Below, one piece after another: positions 34,071-44,370 of a stretch of DNA of 64,000 nucleotides; positions within the stretch are counted from its first letter, which is position 1, and each line of letters opens with the position of its first letter. The position numbers were made by a program, and so were the translations under genes. The stretch is from Mesodorylaimus sp. YZB2_4. Taxonomy: Eukaryota > Nematoda > Enoplea > Dorylaimida > Dorylaimidae. The notes under the pieces are model-generated. The model was not told the DNA's origin and made no database searches. It was given only the letters and a program-made list of their open reading frames with translations. The stretch covers positions 496,001 through 560,000 of the forward strand of contig JASANH010000209.1 in NCBI GenBank assembly GCA_030248295.1, in the 5' to 3' direction.

Positions 34071-35100
34071 AAGCCTTTGATCTTGCATGTCATGCAAGCG
34101 TCTCCGGAAAAAAGATCAGGCTTTGCAAGTCGGTGGTTCAGTTTGTCAGCTACACATCTAACATGTCCATCATAAGCTGGCTATCACGTTCGTTACGTTG
34201 AAGAGTCACATGCCAGCAGTGAAGCTGAGAAACATCAGAGAGAGATGAACAAGGATGTGCGAGTTGGTAGAAAGTGTATACACCCTATCTTTTCCATTGC
34301 CTATGTCTTACCATACCATGTAAAAAGTGTATGCGCGTAGAACAATGCGCATGCACAAGTGGCTCACGATCAAGTCGTTTACAGCTCCTCTAGTGCCCTT
34401 GACGATACAATCCACCAACAGTCTTGCGGTTAAGTCTCAATGCTGCATGATTTCCTTGTGCAAATGAAGTCGGTTTCCTCAGGCCTCTGTTCGTGAGCTG
34501 ACTTTTATTGAGCTGGTCGAAGCATTAAATGCGCGAGATATTCATTTTGCGTGACCAATTCGCTACAGTATCCATGTAAAACAATTTTGAAAAGTATAAA
34601 AATATGTTTGAAAGATTCTTTTGCGATTTGAGCAAGCACACGCAGCCCGATGTGTTGATATTCGTCAATTCGAATTCCCGCGTTTCCCTGATTTACCTGA
34701 GCAGCTCAAACTTTTTAGTGCGCCTGCTTACCCGAAATCACTAATCATCTAGCTGAATTCGGAATGCTAGTGGAGTCTTCCAATTTTATGCAGACCTACT
34801 GTACCATATTTACTCTGTGAGTAAAGAAGGAAGACTAATGAATCTATAAGATTTCTATAAATCGGAAAAGATTGGAAGGAACTAATGGAGCCATCTTCAA
34901 AGATGAATGGCAAGGTCTGAACGCAGGAAGGCGTAAGGCGAACTTGCCATATATTCCCTCACCTCCTTTTCCTTCTGAAAGCATCGGCTTCAGCTAGAAG
35001 CAAACATGATTTCCGCGAAACCACAGGGGACGGGAGCGACTTGTCAAACAACCAAGAATGGTGGTCCGCTAAAGTAAACGTCCATCAAGGGGATCAAGGC
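34071..35100. other. No gene seen
   Basis: Unique-looking sequence between the inverted-repeat element and the gypsy LTR. I find no long frame, RNA gene or repeat. Confidence 0.4.
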
Positions 35101-35312
35101 TGTAGTATCGTCGGGTTGAACCTTACTGCAATCCCAGCGCGACTGGCATAAGATTAAACAGGTTTATTCTTCCCAAGATAGCGTCCTAACACACCTATTT
35201 CCCAATTAGTCATATCAGTCTGAAACACAGCACGAACAGGTTTCAGGCAACGGCCTTCGCCTAATCAATAAAGACTACTGGGGTGTTAGTCAACAAATAT
35301 CACTCCATCACA
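35101..35312 (-). repeat. 3' LTR of the gypsy element
   Basis: On the minus strand a purine tract (CAGGGGGAGGGA) is followed at 35312 by TGTGATGG, and the segment ends at 35101 with ACTACA. It therefore has TG...CA ends, is 212 bp long, and contains an AATAAA signal. No second LTR is found upstream, because the element is cut near 38870. Confidence 0.6.
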
Positions 35313-35324
35313 TCCCTCCCCCTG

Positions 35325-36660
35325 TCATTTGCGCCTCGGATCCGCTTGATAGAAGTCAGGCTTCTTCCTGATCTGAACGGGATGTTGTCGTCGTTCCACT
35401 GGAATCACCTCGCTCGCTGTTTCCATAGGTGGCATAGCTTCATTCGTGGTCTGGGATGTTGTTGGTTGATCCGCCCCTGGCGCAATGTCCTTCTCGACCC
35501 GATTGTCTTCAACGCAGGGTGTGTTCTGTTGATTGTCCGAATTGGCCTGCTGTCCAATTGGTGTTGAAACCACGGGTTGTTGAACTGGAAGCACGATCGG
35601 TTGCTGCACAGTCGGATGCCCCGCCTCGACAGTTGGATGCCCTGCATATGGTTCCACCTCGTCCTCGACATGTTCTAGTCGAGGTGACACTCGTTGTCGC
35701 ATCTTATCGGCATGAGATCTTCGAATCTTGCCGTTGGCCTGAAGCTCATAGGAATACAACCCTGTCTTCCTTACCACGGTTGTGGCTTCGAATCCTTTCT
35801 CACCAATCTTCTCAACCCATACCGCCTCCCCTTCAAAAAAATCTCGAGGAGCGGCTTTGCGATCGTGATTGGCCTTTTGTCGTACCAATGCTTGATCCAT
35901 GCGTACCACTGAATTCGGCTTGAGTAGATCTAAGGCTGTTCGAATCCTTCGACCAAAAAGTAACTCAGATGGCGTCTTGCCCGTACCCGAAGGCGGCGCC
36001 GAACGGGAAGAAAGCAAAAACCCCCCAACCTGAGATCCGCATCGTCCTTTGAATTTCGTGAGGCCCCATATCGATCCTTGAATGTCCAAACTGCCCGTTC
36101 CGCTAGACCATTCGTCTTGGGATGATATGGTGTTGACCGCACATGTTTGATTCCATTTCGGGTGCAAAACTGCTTTAACTCATCCGATGTGAATTGTGGG
36201 CCGTTGTCGGATACAATCAAATGAGGTAATCCCAACCTTGCGAACGTGTCTCGCAGCAGTTTGATCGTCTTCTTGGAGCTGGTGTTCATTGTTGGTAGTA
36301 TCTCGAGCCATTTCGAATGCGCGTCGACGATCACTAACCAAAGCTTACCCTCGTATGGCCCCGCATAGTCAATGTGGATTCTCGACCATGGTTCTGCTGG
36401 AATCGACCAAGAATACAATGGGACTTCCATTTGGTGCGCACGATTTCCCTGACAGTCCTCGCATTGCTTCACGAACTGCTCGATGTCGCTGTCGATTCGT
36501 GGCCACCATACATGGAACCTCGCCATTCCTTTCATTTCACTGGACCCTGGATGTCCTTCGTGGAGAGTGTGGAGGACCTTCCTCTAGATTCGTTCTGGAA
36601 TCACAATTCGGCCCTGCCAGAGCAACAGATTGTCTTCCACTGACAACTGTTCTCGCTTCT
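35325..36660 (-). pseudogene. Gypsy integrase region, frameshifted
   Basis: The zinc-binding region (CEDCQGNRAHQ) and catalytic core are readable in one frame from about 36535: first Asp in HIDYAGP, second in VSDNGPQF, Glu in NGLAERAV. After about 36050 the frame shifts by one, and the C-terminal part continues in another frame (TPSELLFGRRIRT, WVEKIGEKG, YSYEL) to the stop at 35325. The RNase H frame ends upstream at 36674 before this region begins. At least two lesions separate the parts. Confidence 0.85.
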
Positions 36661-36673
36661 CGAAGAAAGTATG

Positions 36674-38776
36674 CTAGTTTGCGTCCACTAGACGTTTTTC
36701 AGTCGGCCAACCTCTTTGATTGTACGCGACCACCTTCGGAAGCAACTGATCCCTTGCTGTTTGGTTCTGAAGTTCGCGTTTGGTAACTGGAATATCATCT
36801 AGCTTCAAGTGGAGCAACTGATACTTTGGTCCAAGCTTCTCGATTTTGCTGACGTTGCTAGCGACAGGTAATCGAGACAGCGCGTCCGCTGGACTATTCT
36901 GGCGCCCTTCGACATATTGAATCTCGTAATCGTACGTTGACAACGTCAGTGCCCAACGTGTTAACCGATTGTTCAATATCTTCGGAATCTCCCGATTTGG
37001 CCCAAATATTCGCTCCAACGGTTTGTGATCTGTCCTGAGCGTGAACTTTAGCCCATACAGATATTGATGAAATTTTGTTACGCCGAAAATGATTGCAAGC
37101 GCTTCTTTGTCGATCGTAGAATACCGTTTCTCGACCTCGGACAACGCTCTTGACGCGAATGCTATCGGCCGTTCCGTTCCATCCTTGTACTTGTGCTTCA
37201 GGACCACTCCCAGTCCCTTGTCGCACGCATCGGTGTAAAGTACGATTGGTTTCTCCATATCGTAGTGTACCAGCGTGTCGTTCGACGTGAGTCGTTGCTT
37301 GAGCCTCTGAACTGTGTCCTCGTCGGCCTTCGTCCAATTCCAGCGAACGCCCTTCTTCGTTAGCCTGTGCAGACCAGAACATAAGGATTGTAAGCACGGA
37401 ATGAACTTACCGTAGTAGTTGACAGAGCCCAAGAATGACCTCAAGTCGGGTACATTTTGCGGAGTCGGTAACTTGCGCATCGCTTCGACCCGTTCCTCCG
37501 TAGGGTGGATGCCGAATTCATCGATCCGATGTCCAAGGTAGTTGACTGACTGCTGTCGGAACTTACACTTGGCCACTTGCGTCTTGACGTTGGCTTGCTG
37601 CAATCGTCCAAAAACCTTCCGAACCCGTTCATCGTGTTCCTCGACTGTCTTCCCCGCCACGATAATGTCGTCGATGTACACTGCCGTACCATCGAGCCCA
37701 GACAGAATCGCCTCCATTGTTCTCTGAAACAAGGCAGGTGCGAAGTTAACCCTAAACGGCAACCGTTTGTAGCGATAGTAGCCTCTGTGCGTAGCTATCA
37801 CCAGGAATCGTCTGGATTCAGGTTCCACTTCCATCTGCAAATACGCATCTTTGAGATCGATCACCGAGTTGTACCTCCCACCATTGAGCTTCTCTGTGAT
37901 TTCTTTGAATCGAGGCAATGGATGAGGATCATTGATAATGTGCGGATTGATCGTGACCTTGAAATCACCGCAAATCCGAACTGCACCTGTCGGTTTGACC
38001 ACACACACCACTGGTGATGCCCACTCGATCGGGGTGACTGTTGCATCGACTGGTTCCAGGATACCGCCCTGGACCAACCGTTCGATTTCACTGTTAACAA
38101 GCCGTCTCATAGGAAATGGTACTGGCCTTGGCCGGAACACTTTGGGTTTCGCATCGTCACGTAGATGGACCACCGCTTTGTGCCCGATAATTGTACTTGT
38201 ACCATCGCCCGTATCGAAGACCGATGTGAATTCTTTGACCAACCGCCCACCCAGTTCGCCACCCGCTGGCTTGTCACCTGGCGTGGTTGTTGTCGCTGCT
38301 GTCAGTGCTGGTGTCGCAGAAGAGCCCACTGGGCCTGGTTCCGTCACTGGAGGGCCCCCTGAGCCTGGTTTCACCTTGCAGATGGTGACCCCCGGAGGTA
38401 GTTGCAGTTTGAAACCAATGCACCAATCGAGTCCGAACAGGGGTTTGTGTGTGGTCTTCCTTACGACATATACTTCCAACTTCTTCGACTTCTTGAATGC
38501 TTGCACAGTGACTTGGGCCTTGCCCAACGTTTCGACTGGAATATTGGTGTACGCCACTAGCGCTGGAGTCTGCTCCAACCTGGGGGAACCAATTCTCTTC
38601 CATGTTGACTCGCCAATCACCGTGAATGCTGCACCTGGATCGTACAGCATTTTGAGCCGCTGACCATTGACCACCGCGTGTAGGAATGCTTGTCGACCTG
38701 GACCTTGCATCGCCCTGAGTGTCTGGACCTCGCCCTCTGTGTCGCTGCTCCGATCGCTGCTGGCTCCACCAGTCAC
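36674..38776 (-). CDS. pol: Gypsy protease-reverse transcriptase-RNase H
   Basis: An open frame of 700 codons. The protease active-site motif reads LYDPGA (Asp46), where most relatives have D(T/S)G. Reverse transcriptase follows, with LKDAYLQMEV and the catalytic YIDD near residue 366. RNase H has YTDACDKG near residue 512 and DKEALAI, followed by TDHKPLE. This part alone is intact, but the element lacks gag, a 5' LTR and a continuous integrase, so it is a relic. The first codons continue upstream into the zinc-knuckle frame (GHFASVC), so the ATG at 38776 is not a natural start. Confidence 0.9.
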   Translation of the reverse strand: MTGGASSDRSSDTEGEVQTLRAMQGPGRQAFLHAVVNGQRLKMLYDPGAAFTVIGESTWKRIGSPRLEQTPALVAYTNIPVETLGKAQVTVQAFKKSKKLEVYVVRKTTHKPLFGLDWCIGFKLQLPPGVTICKVKPGSGGPPVTEPGPVGSSATPALTAATTTTPGDKPAGGELGGRLVKEFTSVFDTGDGTSTIIGHKAVVHLRDDAKPKVFRPRPVPFPMRRLVNSEIERLVQGGILEPVDATVTPIEWASPVVCVVKPTGAVRICGDFKVTINPHIINDPHPLPRFKEITEKLNGGRYNSVIDLKDAYLQMEVEPESRRFLVIATHRGYYRYKRLPFRVNFAPALFQRTMEAILSGLDGTAVYIDDIIVAGKTVEEHDERVRKVFGRLQQANVKTQVAKCKFRQQSVNYLGHRIDEFGIHPTEERVEAMRKLPTPQNVPDLRSFLGSVNYYGKFIPCLQSLCSGLHRLTKKGVRWNWTKADEDTVQRLKQRLTSNDTLVHYDMEKPIVLYTDACDKGLGVVLKHKYKDGTERPIAFASRALSEVEKRYSTIDKEALAIIFGVTKFHQYLYGLKFTLRTDHKPLERIFGPNREIPKILNNRLTRWALTLSTYDYEIQYVEGRQNSPADALSRLPVASNVSKIEKLGPKYQLLHLKLDDIPVTKRELQNQTARDQLLPKVVAYNQRGWPTEKRLVDAN

Positions 38777-38865
38777 ATTGTTTGCACCTCGTCGTTTCCT
38801 CGCTCTCTGGTCGCCCTTTACCTTGTTCTTGGCTCGGCATACTGAAGCAAAATGTCCTTGTTTGG

Positions 38866-39309
38866 AACAATTACGTGCGACAGCACACGACGAAACTCAA
38901 GCCGAAAAATCGATCCGCCATCAATGCCCCACCTCAACCGACGACCGAGATCAAAGGCGATGGCAACTGTCTGTTCCGAACCTTGAGTCATGTTATTACT
39001 AAACCGGAGGAAAACCATTTGGCCCCGCGAAAATCAACCCGGGAAAAAACCGGCCAGAACGAAAGCCGATACCTGCAACAGCCCGCCGAGGACTACTTCC
39101 AAAAGACAAAGATGCGAGAGAATCACTCGTGGGGCTCAGATGTCGAGTTGCAAGTTGCTGCGGATCTATTGGAGACCGAAATTTGGTGTTACAGTCCACA
39201 GGTCAGTGGGTTTGCTTGGGTCCAGTTCAAGCCGAAGATTCGTTCGTCCGATGAAGCGATTTTTATTGTCAATCGTTCGCATCATTTCGCGCCTTTGTAT
39301 AAATGGTGA
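38866..39309 (+). CDS. OTU-domain (deubiquitinase-like) fragment
   Basis: The plus-strand frame encodes a compact OTU-type cysteine protease core: the catalytic Asp and Cys are in KGDGNCLFRTLSHVI and the His in NRSHHFAPLYKW, with the expected WGSDVELQVAADLLE between. OTU proteases cleave ubiquitin chains. The frame is open upstream to 38719, but that part is antisense to the gypsy gag-protease, so coding before about 38866 is not credible. It has no own start codon in the OTU part, so it may be the 3' exon or truncated remainder of a gene. The domain, about 125 residues, is near full OTU length. Confidence 0.65.
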   Translation, partial: NNYVRQHTTKLKPKNRSAINAPPQPTTEIKGDGNCLFRTLSHVITKPEENHLAPRKSTREKTGQNESRYLQQPAEDYFQKTKMRENHSWGSDVELQVAADLLETEIWCYSPQVSGFAWVQFKPKIRSSDEAIFIVNRSHHFAPLYKW

Positions 39310-39475
39310 CTTTTGCTTTGTTTTAATGATATATGATGTTACGACAGTACGGAAGAGTCCTCCGCCGACAGAAGATTATGTCAATCGTTTGCATTATTTC
39401 GTGCCTTTGTATTCATGGTGACTTTTGCTTTGTTTTGATGATATATGGTATGATATATGATGTTACGACAGTACA
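39270..39475 (+). repeat. Partial tandem duplication of the OTU 3' end
   Basis: The sequence around the OTU His motif, stop codon and 3' flank (39266-39340) is repeated at 39379-39475 with a few differences: TGTCAATCGTT(C/T)GCAT(C/T)ATTTCG and GGTGACTTTTGCTTTGTTTT. The second copy is not in frame with an OTU domain. Confidence 0.8.
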
Positions 39476-39513
39476 TTCTACATTTGGATCGACTTAGTTG
39501 CTTTTGAGCCACC

Positions 39514-39606
39514 CAGACGCATTATGACACCCTCGGACTCATTATGACGTCATAATGAGTCCAGCCGGACGCATTATGATGGCGGACGCATTATGTCATG
39601 ACACCG
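39514..39606. repeat. GGACGCATTATGA repeats with a 28 bp perfect palindrome
   Basis: Five GGAC(G/T)CATTATGA-type units lie in both orientations. Two of them meet head to head at 39535-39562 to form a perfect 28 bp palindrome whose centre is ATGACGTCAT, a consensus CREB/ATF binding site. There is no evidence it is used. Confidence 0.85.
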
Positions 39607-40204
39607 GCTGCACGATTCACTCTACCAAGAGCGAGGCAACCGCCTTTCACACTTCAACTCCATCCACACTCGCTCATCCTCACGCACACCCGCTCACTAG
39701 CATACAACACTGATGCGCAGGACAATCATGGCGCCACATTCAAATCACAAGGACAGCACAACCTCACTGCACTTGTAAGATAGTAAGTACCCAGGTGAGG
39801 TCTCAGGTTGTTCATGAAGGAGTCCAATAACCGAATTTGCGGGTGCAGTCAGATTAGCTCACGCCAGTTTATCACCAGTTGAATAAGCTGCTTCAGGTAT
39901 CCCTGGAGACCTTTCTGAAGGTAGATGAAGATGCGAGCGGGTACGACTCAATCAGCTGCTCAAAAATGTGTTCATCGTAAGGTCAACTTTGAGAGTCAAA
40001 CTACCCGGTGCCCTGGGGAGGCCAGGGGAGATTCTTCCAATAACCTCTCAACTTCTCTCTGGAGGAAGACTTTCGAGAAAAGCCACCATGCGAGGACCGC
40101 TTTCTGTCAGGTCGCTTAGTAAAGAATGATAGCATTTACACAGAAATGTGTGTCATATTGATAATTTACTTCACTGAACAAGAGTGGTTCTTTTGGGTTT
40201 CAGT
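39607..40204. other. No gene seen
   Basis: Short frames only; nothing recognisable. Confidence 0.4.
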
Positions 40205-41276
40205 CAATTTTTCAAAAAATATGGGCTCTTATGGGCTAGGTTTGGGTTCGATTGCGAATGCGTTGAATTTCAGTTTGGATGGGTTTGGGTTTGGGTTTGG
40301 GTTGGGTTTTGGATTGGGTTCGACTTCAAAATTTTTGGGTTGGGTTTGGGTCGAGTTGTGAACCCATTGTCGGACCTGGCCTTCCAAATTGCCCTGTTGC
40401 GAGAATCTTTTCTGCGAATGCATAACTTTTCGTAGAATGCCAGAGGATAGAATGCTACAAGCCGCCTGGAATCAGCTCCTACAATCTTGCACTGATATGC
40501 TGCTATCTGATAAAGGTTGTTGCCATATCGGTCGGGCGCTTTAGTTAAGAAAAAAAAGAGGAGGACAAATTATGGACAGAAAATAGAAAATAGGCACTAC
40601 AAATGTCATCACGCACAGTGTGTGGCAATAGTCAACGTACATAGTACGCTGACTTTTACATGTTAGGGGACAGAAGTGGAGGCTATAAGATTTACAGGAG
40701 ATAGAAGCAAGGGGGAGACATAGAAGTTGTGCAAGCTTATGTGCTTTCCACATGTCTACTGTATGCAAGCTTATGTGCTTTCCACATGTCTACTGTATGC
40801 CTTTTGCTTTTATGCGTGCCCATAGTTCGCAAGCTCGTACAATGTTTTTGTGCGTTGCGATCATCACGATCATGGCTGTTCGTACAATATGTTCAACAAG
40901 GGCGCAGCGTTTGGAGGGGTCCCTATTGATATTGTTTTTTTTTGCAGCATGGCTCTTGATATTGAACTTTTTTCAAGACGTGATGACGCCACAAGCAATT
41001 TTTTTAATTCTCGAGAGAACACATGCAATAAACTTAAGTAGCAAAATTTTTGACTACTAGTCGATGGAGCCTGATTTTTCCACGCTCGCAAATAGAGCAG
41101 TGTTAACAGCGAATAAGCAATGTGAAGTTATGCCGCACAGTATCACGCTGATAGCCACCCCCTTATTCCAAACCTGTCAACCCCACGTGCGGTTGTGCTC
41201 TCGCTCTCTGCCAGCTGACGCTGTGTTTTTGCAAACCTTCAAATTCATTACAATTCGAGAAGCTCGATCAATCGAA
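40205..41276 (+). repeat. Upstream part of segmental duplication, copy E
   Basis: This segment matches 45335-46202 upstream of gene F: a GGGTTTGGGTTGGG block (40235-40365; 45345-45440), the string ATAGAATGCTACAAGCCGCC, GTACATAGTACGCTGACTTT and the gene upstream module. Copy E has an extra 34 bp tandem duplication (40731-40764 and 40765-40798) and carries at 40855-40980 a segment absent from the corresponding place in copy F. Confidence 0.85.
41160..41205 (+). promoter_or_regulatory. Conserved upstream module of gene E
   Basis: CCCTTATTCCAAACCTGTCA followed by ACCCCACGTGCGGTTGTG and CTCTCGC. It includes a CACGTG hexamer also present at G and H. Confidence 0.6.
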
Positions 41277-42839
41277 ATGGCTCAGTTCTCCGCCAATGCT
41301 TCGTCTTATCTGATCGTCTCGTTGCGGGTCCTCGCCTTGATCTCGCCCAGCCTCGCCTCGAACATCGAAAAACTGACGGGAAAGATGGAGATCGTCTTCA
41401 TCGTTGGCCCCGTCTCACATTATAATCAATCTGATCTGAAGACCGCACTCTCGAAATTGCCAGACTACATTGACCTGGACGAGCAGAAAGTGAGGGTGGC
41501 CATCGTCTTTCCTGTGACAATACGCTACGACGTCCCATTCTCCACGAGCAATGTCTGGTTCAGCCTTTCTGGCGATGTCACTCGGTACCGGGCCTTCATC
41601 AACCATTTCCCATTAGCGATGGGGTTGCCATATCTCGCACAATACGAATTCGATGCCGCCCTTCGCCACGTTCGTCAACACATGTTCGACTTGAACAATC
41701 AAGACCGAGCCAAGTTGATCTTTCTCTACATTCACTCTTCCGCTGACTCTTGGGAGGAGGTGAAAACAGAGGTCGAGGCTCTGCGTCAGAATGGCGTTTT
41801 TCACTACATCGTGTACAGCACTAATGCGGCCGACAGCACCAAAACCCATGCTGAAATCTATGCCCCGAAGAGGAACAAGGCCGTGGCAGCCAACGTGTTT
41901 TTCAAAAATGTCGTCGACGAAGTCTGGAACTTCAGGGACCTCATCTGGCAAGATCTGTGTACGAGCTGCTATTTCTGGGAAGATGGCGGAAAGAAGTGTG
42001 AGCTCGGTCTGCGCCCGAAACTGAGTCAACCCGACTACTCGGGCGACAGCAACGCCAAGTGCGCGGTTGCGCTTGTGAGCGACGTTCTGAAGTGCGATGA
42101 CGAAAAGTGCGAGAAGGAATGCGATCGCCACTTCTCCCAGGGACAAGAGCTCGACTGTGCCGGTGTCTGCCCACCACCACCAGGAATGGAGAGCTGCCCG
42201 ATCTACAACAAGTGCGGCCAATGTACAGCGACTGCTGCATCGACCATGGCTCGGAGCACAAGCATGACTAGAAAGACGACCGCGGTGAACACGACTGGGG
42301 AGAACGTGCAGGCGAAGGAGACGGACAAAGAGGAGGACACAAACTGGATGCTCATCGGGGTGATCATCGGACTGGCCGCTATCGTCATGATCATCGTGAT
42401 CATCATCGTCGTCCTCTTAGTCAAGAAAAAGAAAGCGGCGGCCAAACAATCGAAGAAAAAAGAATCTGCCTCCATTGGCGGTCAAAGTGCCATCAGTTCG
42501 TCGAGGAAAGGACGTGCTGGAGCCAGCGCGATCGGTGGAAGCATGGCTAGGCAGTCCAAGAAACCGAGCTACATGTCTGTGAACCCCAGCCCCAAATCGA
42601 CCAAAGCCAGCGCCGAATCGAAGAAACTGACGAAATCGGTGAAACCTGGCTACGTCAGTGTGAAACCTGGTGCCAAATCGACCAAACCCAATGCCGAGTC
42701 GAAGAAACTGACGAAATCGGTGAAACCTGGCTGCGTCAGTGTGAAACCTGGTGCCAAATCGACCAAACCCAATGCCGAGTCGAAGAAACTGACCAAATCG
42801 GTGAATCCTGGCGGCCGTACGCAGAAACCGCGTGGCTAG
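41277..42839 (+). CDS. Family member E: vWA-like type I membrane protein
   Basis: A single-exon frame of 520 residues from the ATG at 41277 (signal peptide LIVSLRVLALISPSLAS); the frame opens at 41064. The vWA-like region contains NIEKLTGKMEIVFIV, VWFSLSGDVTRYRAFI and DRAKLIFLYI. The Cys module is a variant shared with F and H: after CDRH/CDHQ-type sequence it has LDCAGVCPPPPGMESC without the WPW motif. A Thr-rich stalk, a membrane helix at about 357-382, KKKK and a long basic tail follow. The tail ends with two complete and one partial 27-residue repeats (KKLTKSVKPG...). From the membrane helix onward it is about 95 percent identical in DNA to F, while the vWA-like parts share only about half of their residues. 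Confidence 0.8.
   Translation: MAQFSANASSYLIVSLRVLALISPSLASNIEKLTGKMEIVFIVGPVSHYNQSDLKTALSKLPDYIDLDEQKVRVAIVFPVTIRYDVPFSTSNVWFSLSGDVTRYRAFINHFPLAMGLPYLAQYEFDAALRHVRQHMFDLNNQDRAKLIFLYIHSSADSWEEVKTEVEALRQNGVFHYIVYSTNAADSTKTHAEIYAPKRNKAVAANVFFKNVVDEVWNFRDLIWQDLCTSCYFWEDGGKKCELGLRPKLSQPDYSGDSNAKCAVALVSDVLKCDDEKCEKECDRHFSQGQELDCAGVCPPPPGMESCPIYNKCGQCTATAASTMARSTSMTRKTTAVNTTGENVQAKETDKEEDTNWMLIGVIIGLAAIVMIIVIIIVVLLVKKKKAAAKQSKKKESASIGGQSAISSSRKGRAGASAIGGSMARQSKKPSYMSVNPSPKSTKASAESKKLTKSVKPGYVSVKPGAKSTKPNAESKKLTKSVKPGCVSVKPGAKSTKPNAESKKLTKSVNPGGRTQKPRG
42612..42836 (+). repeat. 81 bp tandem repeats coding the cytoplasmic tail of E
   Basis: Units 42612-42692 and 42693-42773 plus a partial unit to 42836 encode AESKKLTKSVKPG(Y/C)VSVKPG followed by AKSTKPN. 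Gene F has one complete unit (47520-47600) and one partial. Confidence 0.9.
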
Positions 42840-43580
42840 TGAAAAAGTGTGCTGATAATGAGAAGAAGGGTGAAATGTGATCAGCTAGTGTGATGAATGC
42901 TCGTTTTTTCTCGAAGTAAAATCATTAACTCCGGACTAACATGCGTGCTATCGATCGGCGAGAGTCAAATTGTGGTGCCGCTCGGTATTTGCTAGTGTGA
43001 TCATCATGATCACGGCTGCTTACAAAAAGTCTTCAGGTAAGGGCGCAGGATGCGCTTGCGTGGAGTCTCTGCTTTTATGTAGCTCGATGCATAGATCTTA
43101 TAGCCTGCCACTTCTCAAGACATTGGGTGGCAGCATTTACTCTGGCCATACGCCGAATTAATGTGGCGTCTGGCATGCGACTGTGCCCTTAACTCTTGCT
43201 TCTCTAGGTCGCTCTCGTCGATGCCAATCCGTTTCGAATGCGGGCGCAAATAGGTGCAATTTTATTTTGCGATTCTCGTTATCGATCGATTTTCGATTGG
43301 GCTTTGCGAATTCTTCTACAAGACAAGGGTTTGCAAAAATGCAATGTATGATACTGTCTCTTGCTATAGGTTGGAACACCTTCACGTGTGCTAGCTTTAA
43401 ATCACTCCTGCACAGTCCCCACCGCAACTGAATGATAATGACAGCCTCTATTACACAACCCTCTATCATTCGAAACTGTTCGTCTCCTTTTCTCCTCAGT
43501 CGTTCGTTCTCGAAAATGATTTCGGGTTCATCAGGACTTTTATTCCCAGCTGGAATGGCATCTGATCCAAAAAGGAGAAG
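42840..43580. other. 3' flank of gene E; no gene
   Basis: The first 170 bp are the conserved family 3' flank (ATGCTCGTTTTTTCTCGAAG, then TAAAATCATTAACTCCGG). The sequence to 43070 is a diverged relative of 47760-47890 downstream of F. Beyond that I see nothing recognisable. Confidence 0.5.
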
Positions 43581-44370
43581 TCGGGAGGCGATGGCTCAGC
43601 TGGTGAAGGGTGTTGATCCGCCTTTCTGGCCGGCAACCCTGTCTGGGAGACCGAGGTTCTATTCTGGTGGAGGACGACACTTTAGTAGTTTGACGCTGGC
43701 TTTAGACACCTGGCTCTTGGCGCCACCCCTGCTACTGTCAAATGGCGGACGCCCACCCAAGGGATACAGAATTGGGAAACTCCTCGAACACCAGCCGGGA
43801 AGGTCCCTAAGCTAAGCCTGAGCCCCTTCTCACCCAGTATGGCCTCGTGTGGATGTGCTCCCGGTGAAGACACATTGAACCCGCTGTGAGAGCGTGGTCG
43901 GGCCTCCAGGGATAGGTCGGGATCACCTTTTTCTGGGATCGGGATCAGGGCAAGCCCGATCGGGATCGGGATTTTTTGTTTGAGGTCATACATTGTCTGC
44001 ACACGCGAAGGAGATGAGTCTATTTTCCTCACTAAAGCACACTTTAGTCATCCAGGTTTTTGATCAGGTCGAGTTTCAGTCATTGTAAATAAGCTTAAAT
44101 TGATGAGTACATTCGCAGTTTCGATAAGCGTCCAGTGAGGTTAGCCTAAGATAAGTAAAATCAGTGTTGCTATCATTACCGATTTGAGTCGATGTTGCTG
44201 TTGCCTCTTCATGGCAGATATGATGGATCAGAGTGTACCATGCTTATGCATATCATAATCATTAGCATAATCCCGATGCCACGATGTCAGGATCAGGATC
44301 GGAATCGGGATCCCAACCTACCCCTAGTCATCTCACAGGTTTGTTTATTGTATCTGACTAACCCAGGCCA
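43581..44370 (+). mobile_element. tRNA-derived SINE, copy 2, split by an hAT-like element
   Basis: The head GATGGCTCAGCTGGTGAAGG contains an A-box and GAGGTTCTATTCTGG a degenerate B-box. The body matches copy 1 at 19761. It is interrupted at 43907-44326 and resumes with GTCATCTCACAGG, corresponding to GTCACCTCACTGC at 21331 in copy 1. Both known copies therefore carry a later hAT-like insertion, at different sites. Confidence 0.6.
43907..44326. mobile_element. 420 bp hAT-like element with GGGATC arrays
   Basis: Ends are inverted: CAGGGATAGGTCGGGATC at 43907 and the inverse of TAGGGGTAGGTTGGGATC ending at 44326. Both subterminal regions are reiterated GGGATCGGGATC. The right flank GTCATCTC and the left flank GTCGGGCCTC could be one target site altered by an indel and substitutions; the uninterrupted copy 1 has GTCACCTC at that position. 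No coding capacity. Confidence 0.6.

Larger units (their letters stand above)
35101..38880 (-). mobile_element. Ty3/gypsy LTR retrotransposon, 5'-truncated
   Basis: The minus strand carries, in order, the end of a gag zinc knuckle, protease, reverse transcriptase, RNase H, integrase, polypurine tract and 3' LTR, the order of Ty3/gypsy elements. Most of gag and the 5' LTR are missing; at about 38870 the knuckle loses its first cysteine and the sequence changes to an OTU-like frame on the opposite strand. Frame lesions in the integrase region show that this copy is inactive. Confidence 0.9.

Noticed and set aside
35456-35923. 155-codon plus-strand frame in the gypsy element
   Set aside because: It is antisense to the integrase C-terminal region, which has clear homology on the minus strand.
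37932-38663. 243-codon plus-strand frame
   Set aside because: Antisense to gypsy protease and reverse transcriptase; no independent domain.
40235-40365. Telomere-like TTGGGT/TTTGGG repeats
   Set aside because: The repeats are irregular, internal, occur in two duplicated copies, and resemble the other reiterated subterminal blocks rather than a telomere.
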